Part shown: positions 36,225 to 43,652 of the stretch, in pieces | Layout: each line of letters opens with the position of its first letter | Position numbering within the stretch: the stretch's first letter is position 1 | Source: Bacteroidota bacterium | Lineage (GTDB): Bacteria > Bacteroidota > Bacteroidia > 2-12-FULL-35-15 | Assembly: GCA_021323165.1 (NCBI GenBank) | Contig: JAJTCJ010000010.1 | Location: 1-43,946 of the forward strand | Direction of reading: 5' to 3' | Length of the DNA stretch: 43,946 nt | Translations under genes and position numbers: made by a program | The notes under the pieces: model-generated | Database searches by the model: none | What the model was told of the DNA's origin: nothing | Seen by the model: the letters and a program-made list of their open reading frames with translations, nothing else

Positions 36225-38468
36225 TTAAATTCTCACCCCAATCACCAATATATCATCCGTCTGCTCCATATCCCCTCTCCAGTCTTCAATGAAAGTTCCA
36301 AGAAACTGCTTTTGCTCTTCCATAGATTTATCCTGAATAGAAAGTAATATTTCTTTGAATTTTCTGGTCATCAGTTTTTTATCCTGTGGACTGAATTGAT
36401 CTGCATAACCATCTGAGAAAATGTAAACTGAATCTCCTTTTTGTAAATCTATTATATGTTTTGTAAAAACCTGTTCATCTTCTGTGTAACCGCCAATTGC
36501 GACTTTCGTTGCTTTTGTTTCTTCAATTTCAGTACTACCTTTTCTGATGATCCACAGCGGGCGGTTTGCACCTGCATATTCAACCTTGGTCATTTCTTTA
36601 TTGAAAGCACAAAGCGCTATGTCCATTCCATCCCTTGTTGAATCTGCTTTTTCAGACTGGCGCAAAACCTTTTTCATCCCGCGGTTTACAAGATTTAAAA
36701 TCTCTGAAACATCAGTACTGTCTTTTACTGCTTCATTTAGCTTTTCTGAGCCGATGGTGCTCATGAACGCTCCGGGAACGCCATGCCCGGTACAATCTGC
36801 TGCGGCAATAAGAACCTTATCTTTTGTGTTTTCGAACCAAAAGAAATCTCCGCTGACAATGTCTTTGGGTTTGAATAAAATAAAAGAGTTGGATAAAGCT
36901 GCTGAAACTTCTGATAAGGGAGGAAGAATTGAGCGTTGAATACGTTGAGCATAGTTAATAGAATCGGTGATTTCGTGGTTCTTAATTTCAATAAGTTCCT
37001 TTTGAGAAATCACATCCGCTTTTTGCTGCTCTATCAATGTATTTTTTAAAGCAAGTTCAGCATTGGATTTTTTCTTTTCTCTGTATCCTTTGAAAACAAA
37101 GAACATTAAACCTAAGAGCAATACAAAACCAAGAAAAAACGCATTACGAATAGTTTTCTGCTGTTTTAATTCTGATTGGTTTAATTCTTTTTGTTTTTCA
37201 GCAAGAATTAACTCTTGCTTATTTTTTTCGTTCTGAGCCTCCTGATTTTTTAGAAGTGCCTCCTGTAACAATTTGTCTTTATTAAGATTTTCAATAGCTG
37301 TTTGGCTTTCTTTGTTTACTAATTGCTGTCGAATGATCTCTTCCTGATTCTTCTTTATCAATAATTCTTTAATATATTTCTCCTTTGATAATAACTGATT
37401 TTGAAGCATACGCTCATTAAGCTCATTATCCTTGATTTTTATTTGTTCAGCCTTCTGAGTAATAATATCTTCCTTTAATTCTAATTCCTTTTCTTTTTGA
37501 CTTAGTAACTCTTTTGCTTTCTTTAATTCTTCTTCTGATTTTTTTAAACTTGCACTAAAAAAAGATTCGTTTTTTTTTATTTCTGCCAAAACAGCACTAG
37601 CCTGTTCATCCTCTTTTGTTGGATATTTGTTTAGTTCAAAACCAGAGAACAGGCCGTTTTTGTAACTGGATATCTTTACCAATTCTTTGTCTTTATTGTA
37701 TGAATACGCTTTACCATCAATAAGATATAATACTCCATCTTTTTCTCGAAAAACCCCTTCTTTTGAGACCTGCCCATTTTTATTATATAAAGTCTTATAA
37801 TCTTCCTTCAAGCCGGATTTTTTATTCGCTAAATAAATCAAACCAAGAGAATCAGAAACCTGATTAATATCCGGGCATATTCCACTCTTTCGAAGTTCCA
37901 TTTGCTCAACACCATTATTAAACATCTTTTCTTCACATAAAACTCCCTCTACAGTATATTTATAATATTTTCCATGTTCCTTCCCATTAACAAGGTTAAC
38001 TTCTAGGGCCAATTGGCCGTTAGGATAATAATAAAGCTGCTTTCCTTCACGCTTCCCAAAATCATTGAAAAAGAAATCCTGTTTAATGGTACCAGATTCA
38101 TAGTACAACTGATATTTCCCACGCCATCTGTTATTCAGCCAAGTACCCGTTTCTTTGATACTTCCGTCATCATTAAAAACAGTAGCTTCACCATTAGGTC
38201 GATTTTCTTTATATTCCAATATTGTCTTTTTATTCCCATTTCCATAGTAGTCTGTCCATTTCCCTTCCTTCTTCCCATTTAGATAAATCCCTTCGGAAAC
38301 TATAATTCTTCCTCCATCGGAATTATTCGAGAATAAAATCCATTTTCCAACTTTCTGCTCTTTAGCGTTTACTCTGTTAATAGTATCTCCGTTATACAAT
38401 TCATACGACTGTGCAACAATCATCGAATTACAAAAACATATAAATAAGATTACAAGGTGTTTTTTCAT
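36225..38468 (-). CDS. MORN-repeat sensor with SpoIIE/PP2C phosphatase output
   Basis: The 747-residue protein has a signal peptide (to about 19, MIVAQ). Residues 22-290 hold about eight MORN/YwqK-like repeats (GKKEGKWTDYYGNGNKKT, GKREGKQLYYYPNGQLALE types). A coiled coil of about 150 residues (290-440, rich in K/E/Q/L) leads to a membrane helix near 443-462 (AFFLGFVLLLGLMFFVF). The NHEITDSINYAQRIQ linker and the PP2C domain follow (SGDFFWF, AAADCTGHGVPGAF, FSDGYADQF, TDDILVIGVRI). MORN repeats contact membranes or proteins; with this topology they would face the periplasm. It starts 15 bases after the ABC gene stop, so it is the first phosphatase of the operon. Confidence 0.93.
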   Translation of the reverse strand: MKKHLVILFICFCNSMIVAQSYELYNGDTINRVNAKEQKVGKWILFSNNSDGGRIIVSEGIYLNGKKEGKWTDYYGNGNKKTILEYKENRPNGEATVFNDDGSIKETGTWLNNRWRGKYQLYYESGTIKQDFFFNDFGKREGKQLYYYPNGQLALEVNLVNGKEHGKYYKYTVEGVLCEEKMFNNGVEQMELRKSGICPDINQVSDSLGLIYLANKKSGLKEDYKTLYNKNGQVSKEGVFREKDGVLYLIDGKAYSYNKDKELVKISSYKNGLFSGFELNKYPTKEDEQASAVLAEIKKNESFFSASLKKSEEELKKAKELLSQKEKELELKEDIITQKAEQIKIKDNELNERMLQNQLLSKEKYIKELLIKKNQEEIIRQQLVNKESQTAIENLNKDKLLQEALLKNQEAQNEKNKQELILAEKQKELNQSELKQQKTIRNAFFLGFVLLLGLMFFVFKGYREKKKSNAELALKNTLIEQQKADVISQKELIEIKNHEITDSINYAQRIQRSILPPLSEVSAALSNSFILFKPKDIVSGDFFWFENTKDKVLIAAADCTGHGVPGAFMSTIGSEKLNEAVKDSTDVSEILNLVNRGMKKVLRQSEKADSTRDGMDIALCAFNKEMTKVEYAGANRPLWIIRKGSTEIEETKATKVAIGGYTEDEQVFTKHIIDLQKGDSVYIFSDGYADQFSPQDKKLMTRKFKEILLSIQDKSMEEQKQFLGTFIEDWRGDMEQTDDILVIGVRI

Positions 38469-38483
38469 TGTTTTAGTCGCGAA

Positions 38484-41400
38484 CTATTTCTTCTTCCTTC
38501 TCAACTTCCCACCCAAATTCTCAAACATTTTCAATAATTTCCTTAATGCATCAAAATACAATGTGATCCATAATAATAAAGTCATAGCCCAGATCACAAA
38601 GACATTTACCCAATAAGTACTATATGATTTCCCAAACACATTTTTAGTCGGTGCAAAAAAGTGTGAACGCACAAAATTTTCCCTACTGCCATCACGAAAG
38701 ATGGGATCTGTGGTAGCTACCAAACTTCCATTTTCTTCTATCACTTCACTCAGATCCGAACCAACATTCTTTACCAATTCTTCCAGCTTAGTATTCTGAG
38801 AACTGTTCAGCAGCTTTTCATATTGAGCCTTTCCCGTCTCTGATTCCTGGAATTTAGCCATCCAGGCATCTTTACTCTTTACAGCTACATCATAGTTCTC
38901 TGCATAGATCTTTCTTAAAATTCCAAGATATTCTTTTGTTTCTTTAACTGTGTTATCATCAAAAGCCGATGGAGCAAACTTATTTATGGAAGTGAAACTG
39001 ATCGCTGGAAACAATTTCATCTCCTTCTCTATTTCGCATTTTAGTAAAGCAATATTTGAAGTTCTCTCTCCCTTATCCGGTGCTAAATTCTTTGTTTCAT
39101 CGAGAAGTTCATTCATTTTAGAATACCAATACACCTTTTTAAATGCATTATTACTTATCGCCTTATCATAAGCATAAATATTCTTTTCATAATCATTCTT
39201 TACAAACTGATTTACTGCCAATGCTTCAAAGATCTTAGGATTCAACTCTTCAAACTTAACGATAACACCGCTTAGCAAAATTTGAGGAATAAGAATGAAT
39301 GGAATAAGTATATATATTGTCACAGCCGAATTAAATGATGCTGAAATATTTAAACCCAGCATATTTGCAAAACAGGATGCTGTGAACAGAACCATCCAGT
39401 AATCAGAATACATGCCTTTGATCTCAAGGATATAATTACCGATCAAAACGAAAGAAAGTGTTTGTACCGCTGAAATAAAAAACAGGATAACTATTTTGGA
39501 AGTGAGATAACTTCCTTTACTCAGGTTAAGAAACGACTCCCGTTTTAAGATCTTTCTGTCTCTTATGATCTCTTCAGCACTCACTGTAAGTCCTATGAAT
39601 AAAGCTACGAGAACACACATAAATAAATAAGCGGGAATATTCTTGTTTCCTGAAAACATATACTCACCATCACTTTTATAATACTTTATCAACGAAGCAA
39701 GAACTAATGCTAAGATCGGAGCTTCAAAAAGAGTAATATATAAGTATTGAGCGTTCGCTAGTTTTGATAATACATCACGTGTTGTAAAAACCTTGAACTG
39801 ATTCAGGAAATTCGGTTTCTTAAATGTATTCTTTAAAGGATGTATTTCTTTATCTGAATCTGTCGCAGAGCCTTTATCGATCTTAGCGGTATAATACTCG
39901 TTCCATTCCTTTGGTGAGATTCTCCTGTTGCGTGTCTGGTTACCATTCTCATCCAACACTTTCGATTCAATAATATTGAAGATCTGTTCTGGATTAACAT
40001 TACCACAAGTGATACATTCACTTTCATTCGCGTTCACCTGGTTGATCAATGTTTTAAAATAAACAACTGCTTCAACCGGATTACCATTGTAAATTGGATA
40101 TCCGCCAACATCCAATAATAAAAGCTTATCAAACATTTTAAAAATATCTGAGGAAGGCTGATGGATCACCACAAACACAAGCTTACCTTTTAAAGCAAGC
40201 TCTTTAAGAAGATCCATGATATTTTCAGAGTCTCTTGATGATAATCCTGAAGTTGGTTCATCAACGAATAATACAGAAGGCTCACGTATTAATTCCAATG
40301 CTATATTCAATCGCTTACGTTGTCCCCCGCTTATTGTTTGCTCCAGCGGATTTCCAACTTTCAGATCTTTTGTTTCAATCAAACCCAGGTCATTCAGCAT
40401 ATTCAGAACCATCTGATGGATCTTTTCTTCTTCATCTCCGTCAAAACATAACTTGGAATTATAGAACAGATTCTGGTATACTGTGAGCTCTTCGATCAGA
40501 AGATCATCCTGCGGAATGTAACCAACAACTCCCTCAAGCATTTTTTTATGCTTATGAAGATTGTGCCCGTTTATCAATACTTCCCCGGCTGAAGGAGCAT
40601 TATTTCCGTTAAGGATATTTAATAGTGTTGATTTCCCCGCACCACTGCCACCCATGATACCGATGAGCTTACCGGAATTTTCTGTGAAATTTAATTTACG
40701 TAAACCAATTTTACCGCTTTTGAATTTATATTCCAGTTCATTAACTGAGAATACCAGCTTTTCATCAGAAGTACCTTTTAAGAAGCAACTGACAATATCA
40801 CTGTAATAAATAGGCAGAACTTTAGAGCTTCTTATAGATGAGCCCGGAGATAAAACATAGATAGTTCCGCGATTAATGATCTGTCCATTCAGGAATAGCT
40901 CTGTTTTTCCAAAATAACGAATCAGATAAATACCAATACTATTGATCTTTAATACGGCCAACTCACCTGAAATAGAATCGGAATGAAAAAACTTAGCTTT
41001 TATAAATGCATGGTCTTTAGCCTGACTTGCAATAAGAAGTTCTGAAGAGTCTTCCAGATCGGAAACACTTTCTTTAGTTGCAAGCTCTATACATTGATTT
41101 AACTCAGCATCAGGGATATTAAAAGAAGAAGACACTGTAGTAATGAATTCCATTTCCTGCTCAGAAATAGATCCTTTGGAACTTACAAATTCAATAAGAT
41201 TAAGAAGCACAATGAACTTCTGTTTTTGAGTAAGCTCTTCGTTGATCTGATCACAGATCACAATCACTTTCACTGAACTTACAGCAAGTCTTCTTTTTTT
41301 CTTTTCGCCTTCAGCACCTTCATTTTGCTGTTTCAGATAATCTTCATAAACATTTAAATATTCATCTACCTGCTCTTTGTTTAATTGCTGCTTCAGATAG

Positions 41401-41495
41401 GATTGCACAATCTCTCTGGCATCAGAAGAATTCTCATCTGATTTAGCAATAATAGCAAAGAGGCGCATCAGAGCCCTTAAAATTTTCTCACTCAT
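38484..41495 (-). CDS. Large ABCG-type ABC transporter, paralogue of 1532-4615
   Basis: This 1003-residue protein has the same layout as the protein at 1532: TerB-like helical region (1-150), FHA-like segment with LFLNGQI and SPGSSIRSSK, ATPase with Walker A GGSGAGKST, signature ISGGQRKR and Walker B PSVLFVDEPTSGLSS, a CITCGN motif, and six membrane helices with a large charged loop before the last. It lacks about 18 residues found in the other copy between LNP and FEALA, including the VPFSGEIMTSRW segment. The membrane half may therefore be altered. Downstream, the MORN phosphatase gene begins after 15 bases. Upstream, its first 14 codons and leader are duplicated, with a GxxExxY element between the copies. 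Substrate unknown. Confidence 0.88.
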   Translation of the reverse strand: MSEKILRALMRLFAIIAKSDENSSDAREIVQSYLKQQLNKEQVDEYLNVYEDYLKQQNEGAEGEKKKRRLAVSSVKVIVICDQINEELTQKQKFIVLLNLIEFVSSKGSISEQEMEFITTVSSSFNIPDAELNQCIELATKESVSDLEDSSELLIASQAKDHAFIKAKFFHSDSISGELAVLKINSIGIYLIRYFGKTELFLNGQIINRGTIYVLSPGSSIRSSKVLPIYYSDIVSCFLKGTSDEKLVFSVNELEYKFKSGKIGLRKLNFTENSGKLIGIMGGSGAGKSTLLNILNGNNAPSAGEVLINGHNLHKHKKMLEGVVGYIPQDDLLIEELTVYQNLFYNSKLCFDGDEEEKIHQMVLNMLNDLGLIETKDLKVGNPLEQTISGGQRKRLNIALELIREPSVLFVDEPTSGLSSRDSENIMDLLKELALKGKLVFVVIHQPSSDIFKMFDKLLLLDVGGYPIYNGNPVEAVVYFKTLINQVNANESECITCGNVNPEQIFNIIESKVLDENGNQTRNRRISPKEWNEYYTAKIDKGSATDSDKEIHPLKNTFKKPNFLNQFKVFTTRDVLSKLANAQYLYITLFEAPILALVLASLIKYYKSDGEYMFSGNKNIPAYLFMCVLVALFIGLTVSAEEIIRDRKILKRESFLNLSKGSYLTSKIVILFFISAVQTLSFVLIGNYILEIKGMYSDYWMVLFTASCFANMLGLNISASFNSAVTIYILIPFILIPQILLSGVIVKFEELNPKIFEALAVNQFVKNDYEKNIYAYDKAISNNAFKKVYWYSKMNELLDETKNLAPDKGERTSNIALLKCEIEKEMKLFPAISFTSINKFAPSAFDDNTVKETKEYLGILRKIYAENYDVAVKSKDAWMAKFQESETGKAQYEKLLNSSQNTKLEELVKNVGSDLSEVIEENGSLVATTDPIFRDGSRENFVRSHFFAPTKNVFGKSYSTYWVNVFVIWAMTLLLWITLYFDALRKLLKMFENLGGKLRRKKK

Positions 41496-41498
41496 AGT
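41454..41498. repeat. 45-bp direct repeat, copy 1 (start of the ABC gene)
   Basis: Identical over 45 bases to 42038-42082. This copy contains the ATG (41495-41493) and codons 1-14 of the intact ABC gene. Looser similarity continues upstream of the gene to the TTCAGTA at 41511-41517. Confidence 0.95.
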
Positions 41499-41530
41499 CT
41501 TATTTATTTATTCAGTATCTCACTTTTTTA

Positions 41531-41549
41531 AACCACATAGAAACATAGA
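41531..41549. repeat. Inverted repeat, left arm of the GxxExxY element
   Basis: aaccacatagaaacataga, the exact reverse complement of 42010-42028. Confidence 0.95.
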
Positions 41550-41555
41550 GGTTAA

Positions 41556-42001
41556 CTACTTTTTCGGGAGTAAATTAAAATACTCATTTATATATGTTTT
41601 CTGGCCTTGTTTGAAAATATTTGAGCAATTAAAATTTATTAAAATCCCTTTAGGAGATTTTAGAAGTTTCATATAGGTTATCTTAGCACAAGCTGGCTCA
41701 AATGTGTACTACACATTTGCCCTGCTTCAAACAGAGTATTCATTTCTGATACTGCCTTTAATTCCACAACTAAGCACTTCTCTACAAACAAATCACATCT
41801 AAAATCAATTTCTAGTTCTTTATTTTTATAAATAACAGGAACTCTCATCTCTGTTAAAAAATTTATTTTTCTATGTATCAACTCCTCCTTTAAACATTGA
41901 TGGTAAACACTTTCCAGTAAGCCACCGCCCATTACTTTATGTACTTCAATAGCTGCACCGACTACTTCATAAGTCAAATCATCTAAATATTTCTGTGTCA
42001 T
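41556..42001 (-). pseudogene. GxxExxY family protein (PD-(D/E)XK-like), frameshifted
   Basis: The open frame from the ATG at 42001 gives 107 residues, stopping at 41678. It carries the family signature GLLESVY (G..E..Y) and the nuclease-like core IDFRCDLFVEKCLVVELKA. The family's C-terminal part is present but in another frame: TYMKLLKSPKGILINFNCSN ... EYFNLLPKK, ending at a TAG at 41556. Two insertions explain the break. A 27-bp palindromic insert (41696-41722) adds GQMCSTHLS in frame after FEA. About 8 extra bases between QLV and TYM (around 41685-41692) shift the frame. The intact protein would have had about 133 residues. GxxExxY proteins are of unknown function with a predicted nuclease fold. 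The gene sits between inverted repeats, as cargo or remnant of a mobile element. Confidence 0.85.
41696..41722. repeat. 27-bp insertion containing a near-perfect palindrome
   Basis: Positions 41699-41719 form a 10+1+10 perfect palindrome (arm caaatgtgta). The 27 bases add nine codons to the GxxExxY gene compared with the family pattern FEAQL.TY. Confidence 0.7.
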
Positions 42002-42009
42002 TAATCTTA

Positions 42010-42028
42010 TCTATGTTTCTATGTGGTT
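42010..42028. repeat. Inverted repeat, right arm of the GxxExxY element
   Basis: tctatgtttctatgtggtt, the exact reverse complement of 41531-41549. It lies 8 bases upstream of the GxxExxY start codon. Confidence 0.95.
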
Positions 42029-42034
42029 GAAATA

Positions 42035-42079
42035 CTAAGCAAAGAGGCGCATCAGAGCCCTTAAAATTTTCTCACTCAT
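42035..42079 (-). pseudogene. 14-codon remnant of the ABC gene start
   Basis: The ATG at 42079 opens MSEKILRALMRLFA followed at once by TAG (42037-42035). The 14 residues are identical to the start of the intact protein at 41495. This copy lies upstream, nearest the original promoter side, so ribosomes loading here would make only a short peptide. Confidence 0.9.
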
Positions 42080-42082
42080 AGT
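42038..42082. repeat. 45-bp direct repeat, copy 2 (duplicated ABC start)
   Basis: Identical to 41454-41498. It begins with agcaaagagg, which also occurs at 42121-42130, so the duplicated unit is about 83 bases bounded by this short repeat. Confidence 0.95.
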
Positions 42083-42178
42083 TTTTTTTATTTACTCTGA
42101 TAATTCAGTACTAAGTCTTAAGCAAAGAGGATTATTGCCTTTATTTTATATGTGATTAAATCAATATCTTTTACTAAC

Positions 42179-42210
42179 AAAAAAGCTCTGAAGGAAATCA
42201 CTTCAAAGCT
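42179..42210 (-). terminator. Terminator after the lipoprotein gene
   Basis: Arms 42184-42193 and 42201-42210 form a 10-bp stem with one G-U pair and a 7-base loop, followed on the minus strand by six U residues. It separates the SiaC/lipoprotein genes from the ABC-phosphatase genes. I found no clear TAnnTTTG promoter between it and 42079. Confidence 0.75.
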
Positions 42211-42237
42211 TCTTTGTAAATTTTAATTAAAGATAGT

Positions 42238-43083
42238 TTAGTTTACGATCTTACCGCGTACTTCAGTTAATTTAGCAGCAAGCTTCTCCATAGTAGGCTT
42301 GTCAATGTTGTCGCCTTTTAATCCTGAATAAATCTGATCAAGCTCCTGAACTCCTTTTATAACAGGCATAAACTCTTTTTCTTTCTCAAATTCTTTTAAC
42401 AGCTGCACAAGTTTCTGTGAAGTGAAATTCTGCTGTAATACCTTTTGATATAAGATTTCGTTGTCTTTGTTCTTCGTCTGATCTTTTAAAAGAGTTGTAG
42501 TGATATACTGACTTTCGATCCAGCTACCAACCAATATCTGAGTTGCAGTTAATAAACGTTCGTTCGATCTTAAATAGTCATCCATTTCAATGAAGATCTG
42601 ATCGATCACCTTGTTAATAGTATCTTTCTGATCTATGTTCTTTTCAAGACGGGAACCTGATATCCTGTCAAAACTTTCTGCACAATCCAGGCTTACAGCG
42701 AGATTTCTTGTTGTTTTAAAATAAGTCTTAATATCGGAGTACTGTTCATTAGTTGACAGATATACAAGGTCTACAATATAGGCTCCATAGTTCAGTCCCT
42801 TCTTAGTAGTAGTTGTATATTTTTTTTCATTTTCAACCGGGTTCAGCAAAGACTTATTATAAGGTATACCGCTTTTAGGTAAAAAGGTAAGTATCTCGAA
42901 TGGTGAAGGAATATTAATAACCAATGTGTGAAATTCAAAATCTGCGAGTTCATTTTCAGGCTGAGTTTGAGGAACCGGTTTTATTGTATCCTTAGGAACT
43001 TCTGTTGTTTCAGTCTTTGAAGAATCATTTCCGCAAGCAGTTAATGCAGCTGCGATAGAAAGTACTGCTATTTTTTTTAACAT
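42238..43083 (-). CDS. Putative lipoprotein, paralogue of the one at 126-1022
   Basis: The 281-residue protein has a lipoprotein signal with the lipobox LTAC (Cys17), an acidic/proline linker (to about 45), and a soluble, mainly helical body. Shared features with the lipoprotein at 126 are NIPSPFEILTF, SGIPYNKSLLN, LNYGAYIVDLVY and ILVGSWIESQY. No known domain recognised. It starts 10 bases after the SiaC gene stop, so it belongs to the SiaC transcript, and a terminator follows. Together with the left-end copy this shows a conserved pairing with the ABC transporter family. It could be a periplasmic subunit or a sensor for that transporter; this is inferred from position only. Confidence 0.82.
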   Translation of the reverse strand: MLKKIAVLSIAAALTACGNDSSKTETTEVPKDTIKPVPQTQPENELADFEFHTLVINIPSPFEILTFLPKSGIPYNKSLLNPVENEKKYTTTTKKGLNYGAYIVDLVYLSTNEQYSDIKTYFKTTRNLAVSLDCAESFDRISGSRLEKNIDQKDTINKVIDQIFIEMDDYLRSNERLLTATQILVGSWIESQYITTTLLKDQTKNKDNEILYQKVLQQNFTSQKLVQLLKEFEKEKEFMPVIKGVQELDQIYSGLKGDNIDKPTMEKLAAKLTEVRGKIVN

Positions 43084-43093
43084 GTTTTTTATT

Positions 43094-43483
43094 TTATTTA
43101 GTAAATGAAACTAGATTAAAAGGCATTTTAATTATTGACTTATAGTCTTCACCGGCTTCCAGCATATCATCATCCTGATCATCGTACATCCAGTTGATCG
43201 TTGCTTCACCTTTGGCATTTTTCGGGATCTGTTCGATTTTTTTAAAAAGATCTACAATGCATTTTGAAGAGCTGGTATTGAAATAATCCAGTTGAATGTT
43301 AAGATTTGTTTTAGGGGCAGGATTTTGCACATAAGCATCGAGCCATTCAAATAAAGGTTTATAAAACAACACGGAATTCTCAGGAATAGATTTTCCTTTT
43401 AATTCAAATGTTCCTGTAGAAGCGTCAAAATTGATAAGAGGAGTTTTAGCTGATTGTTCAGCTGTAAAAGAGTTATATGCCAT
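43094..43483 (-). CDS. siaC: SiaC-family regulatory phosphoprotein (DUF1987)
   Basis: The 129-residue protein matches the SiaC/DUF1987 family over its full length: TPLINFDASTGTFELKGKSI (N-terminal strands), PENSVLFYKPLFEWL, the phospho-acceptor loop YFNTSSSK with Thr70, and the acidic DDQDDDMLEAGEDY followed by PFNLV. In Pseudomonas aeruginosa the matching threonine (Thr68) is phosphorylated by SiaB and dephosphorylated by SiaA, a SpoIIE-type phosphatase; unphosphorylated SiaC binds the diguanylate cyclase SiaD. No GGDEF gene is in this window, so the target must differ or be elsewhere. It is co-directional with five SpoIIE phosphatase genes downstream, which are the obvious SiaA-like partners. 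The kinase is not in the window. The family call is firm; the wiring is inferred. Confidence 0.9.
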   Translation of the reverse strand: MAYNSFTAEQSAKTPLINFDASTGTFELKGKSIPENSVLFYKPLFEWLDAYVQNPAPKTNLNIQLDYFNTSSSKCIVDLFKKIEQIPKNAKGEATINWMYDDQDDDMLEAGEDYKSIIKMPFNLVSFTK

Positions 43484-43518
43484 ATTGTAAACGCTAAGGT
43501 TTAATGTTTTATGTTAAA

Positions 43519-43526
43519 CAAATATA
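43519..43526 (-). promoter_or_regulatory. Possible -7 element of the siaC gene
   Basis: On the minus strand TATATTTG fits TAnnTTTG, 35 bases before the ATG at 43483 and downstream of the terminator at 43586-43630. No TTG is present at -33, so this is a weak call; a separate promoter is nevertheless expected here because of the terminator. Confidence 0.3.
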
Positions 43527-43585
43527 TACAAAATATTAAAATTTCAGAGATATTTTTTCCTTCAGAAAATATAAATCCCATGAAT

Positions 43586-43630
43586 AAAAATAGCAGGAAT
43601 AAAATGTGAAAACACATTTAGTTCCTGCTA
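43586..43630 (-). terminator. Long-stem terminator between the two SiaC genes
   Basis: Arms 43591-43608 and 43613-43630 pair over 18 positions with two mismatches around a 4-base loop, followed on the minus strand by five U residues. It lies 23 bases past the stop of the upstream SiaC gene. Confidence 0.85.
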
Positions 43631-43652
43631 ATATCTGAATAGAAAGAAAATA

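Larger units (their letters stand above)
41518..42032. mobile_element. Small GxxExxY-carrying element with 19-bp inverted repeats
   Basis: About 515 bases inserted in the leader of the ABC gene. It has 19-bp perfect inverted repeats near its ends (41531-41549, 42010-42028) and a single degraded GxxExxY gene. If the element is removed, TTCAGTA (41511-41517) joins CTAAG (42035-42039), recreating TTCAGTACTAAG, which stands intact at 42104-42115. A TA is then present on both sides (41516-41517 and 42033-42034), as in TA target duplication. It has no transposase, so it would be non-autonomous. The exact ends are inferred; the inverted repeats lie 13 and 4 bases inside them. Confidence 0.6.

Noticed and set aside
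31827-36300. Very recent gene conversion between the phosphatase C-termini
   Set aside because: The proteins are almost identical there, but the DNA differs at many silent positions, so selection or an old exchange fits better.
36456-36991. Overlapping open frames on both strands inside the phosphatase genes
   Set aside because: They lie within conserved PP2C coding sequence, have no leader or family resemblance, and repeat at the same place in each paralogue, as expected for shadow frames.
41678-42001. Intact 107-residue GxxExxY gene
   Set aside because: The family's C-terminal part continues in another frame down to 41556, so the short form is a truncated product of a frameshifted gene.
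41518-42032. Classical IS element
   Set aside because: No transposase gene; the only gene is GxxExxY, and the inverted repeats do not lie exactly at the inferred ends.
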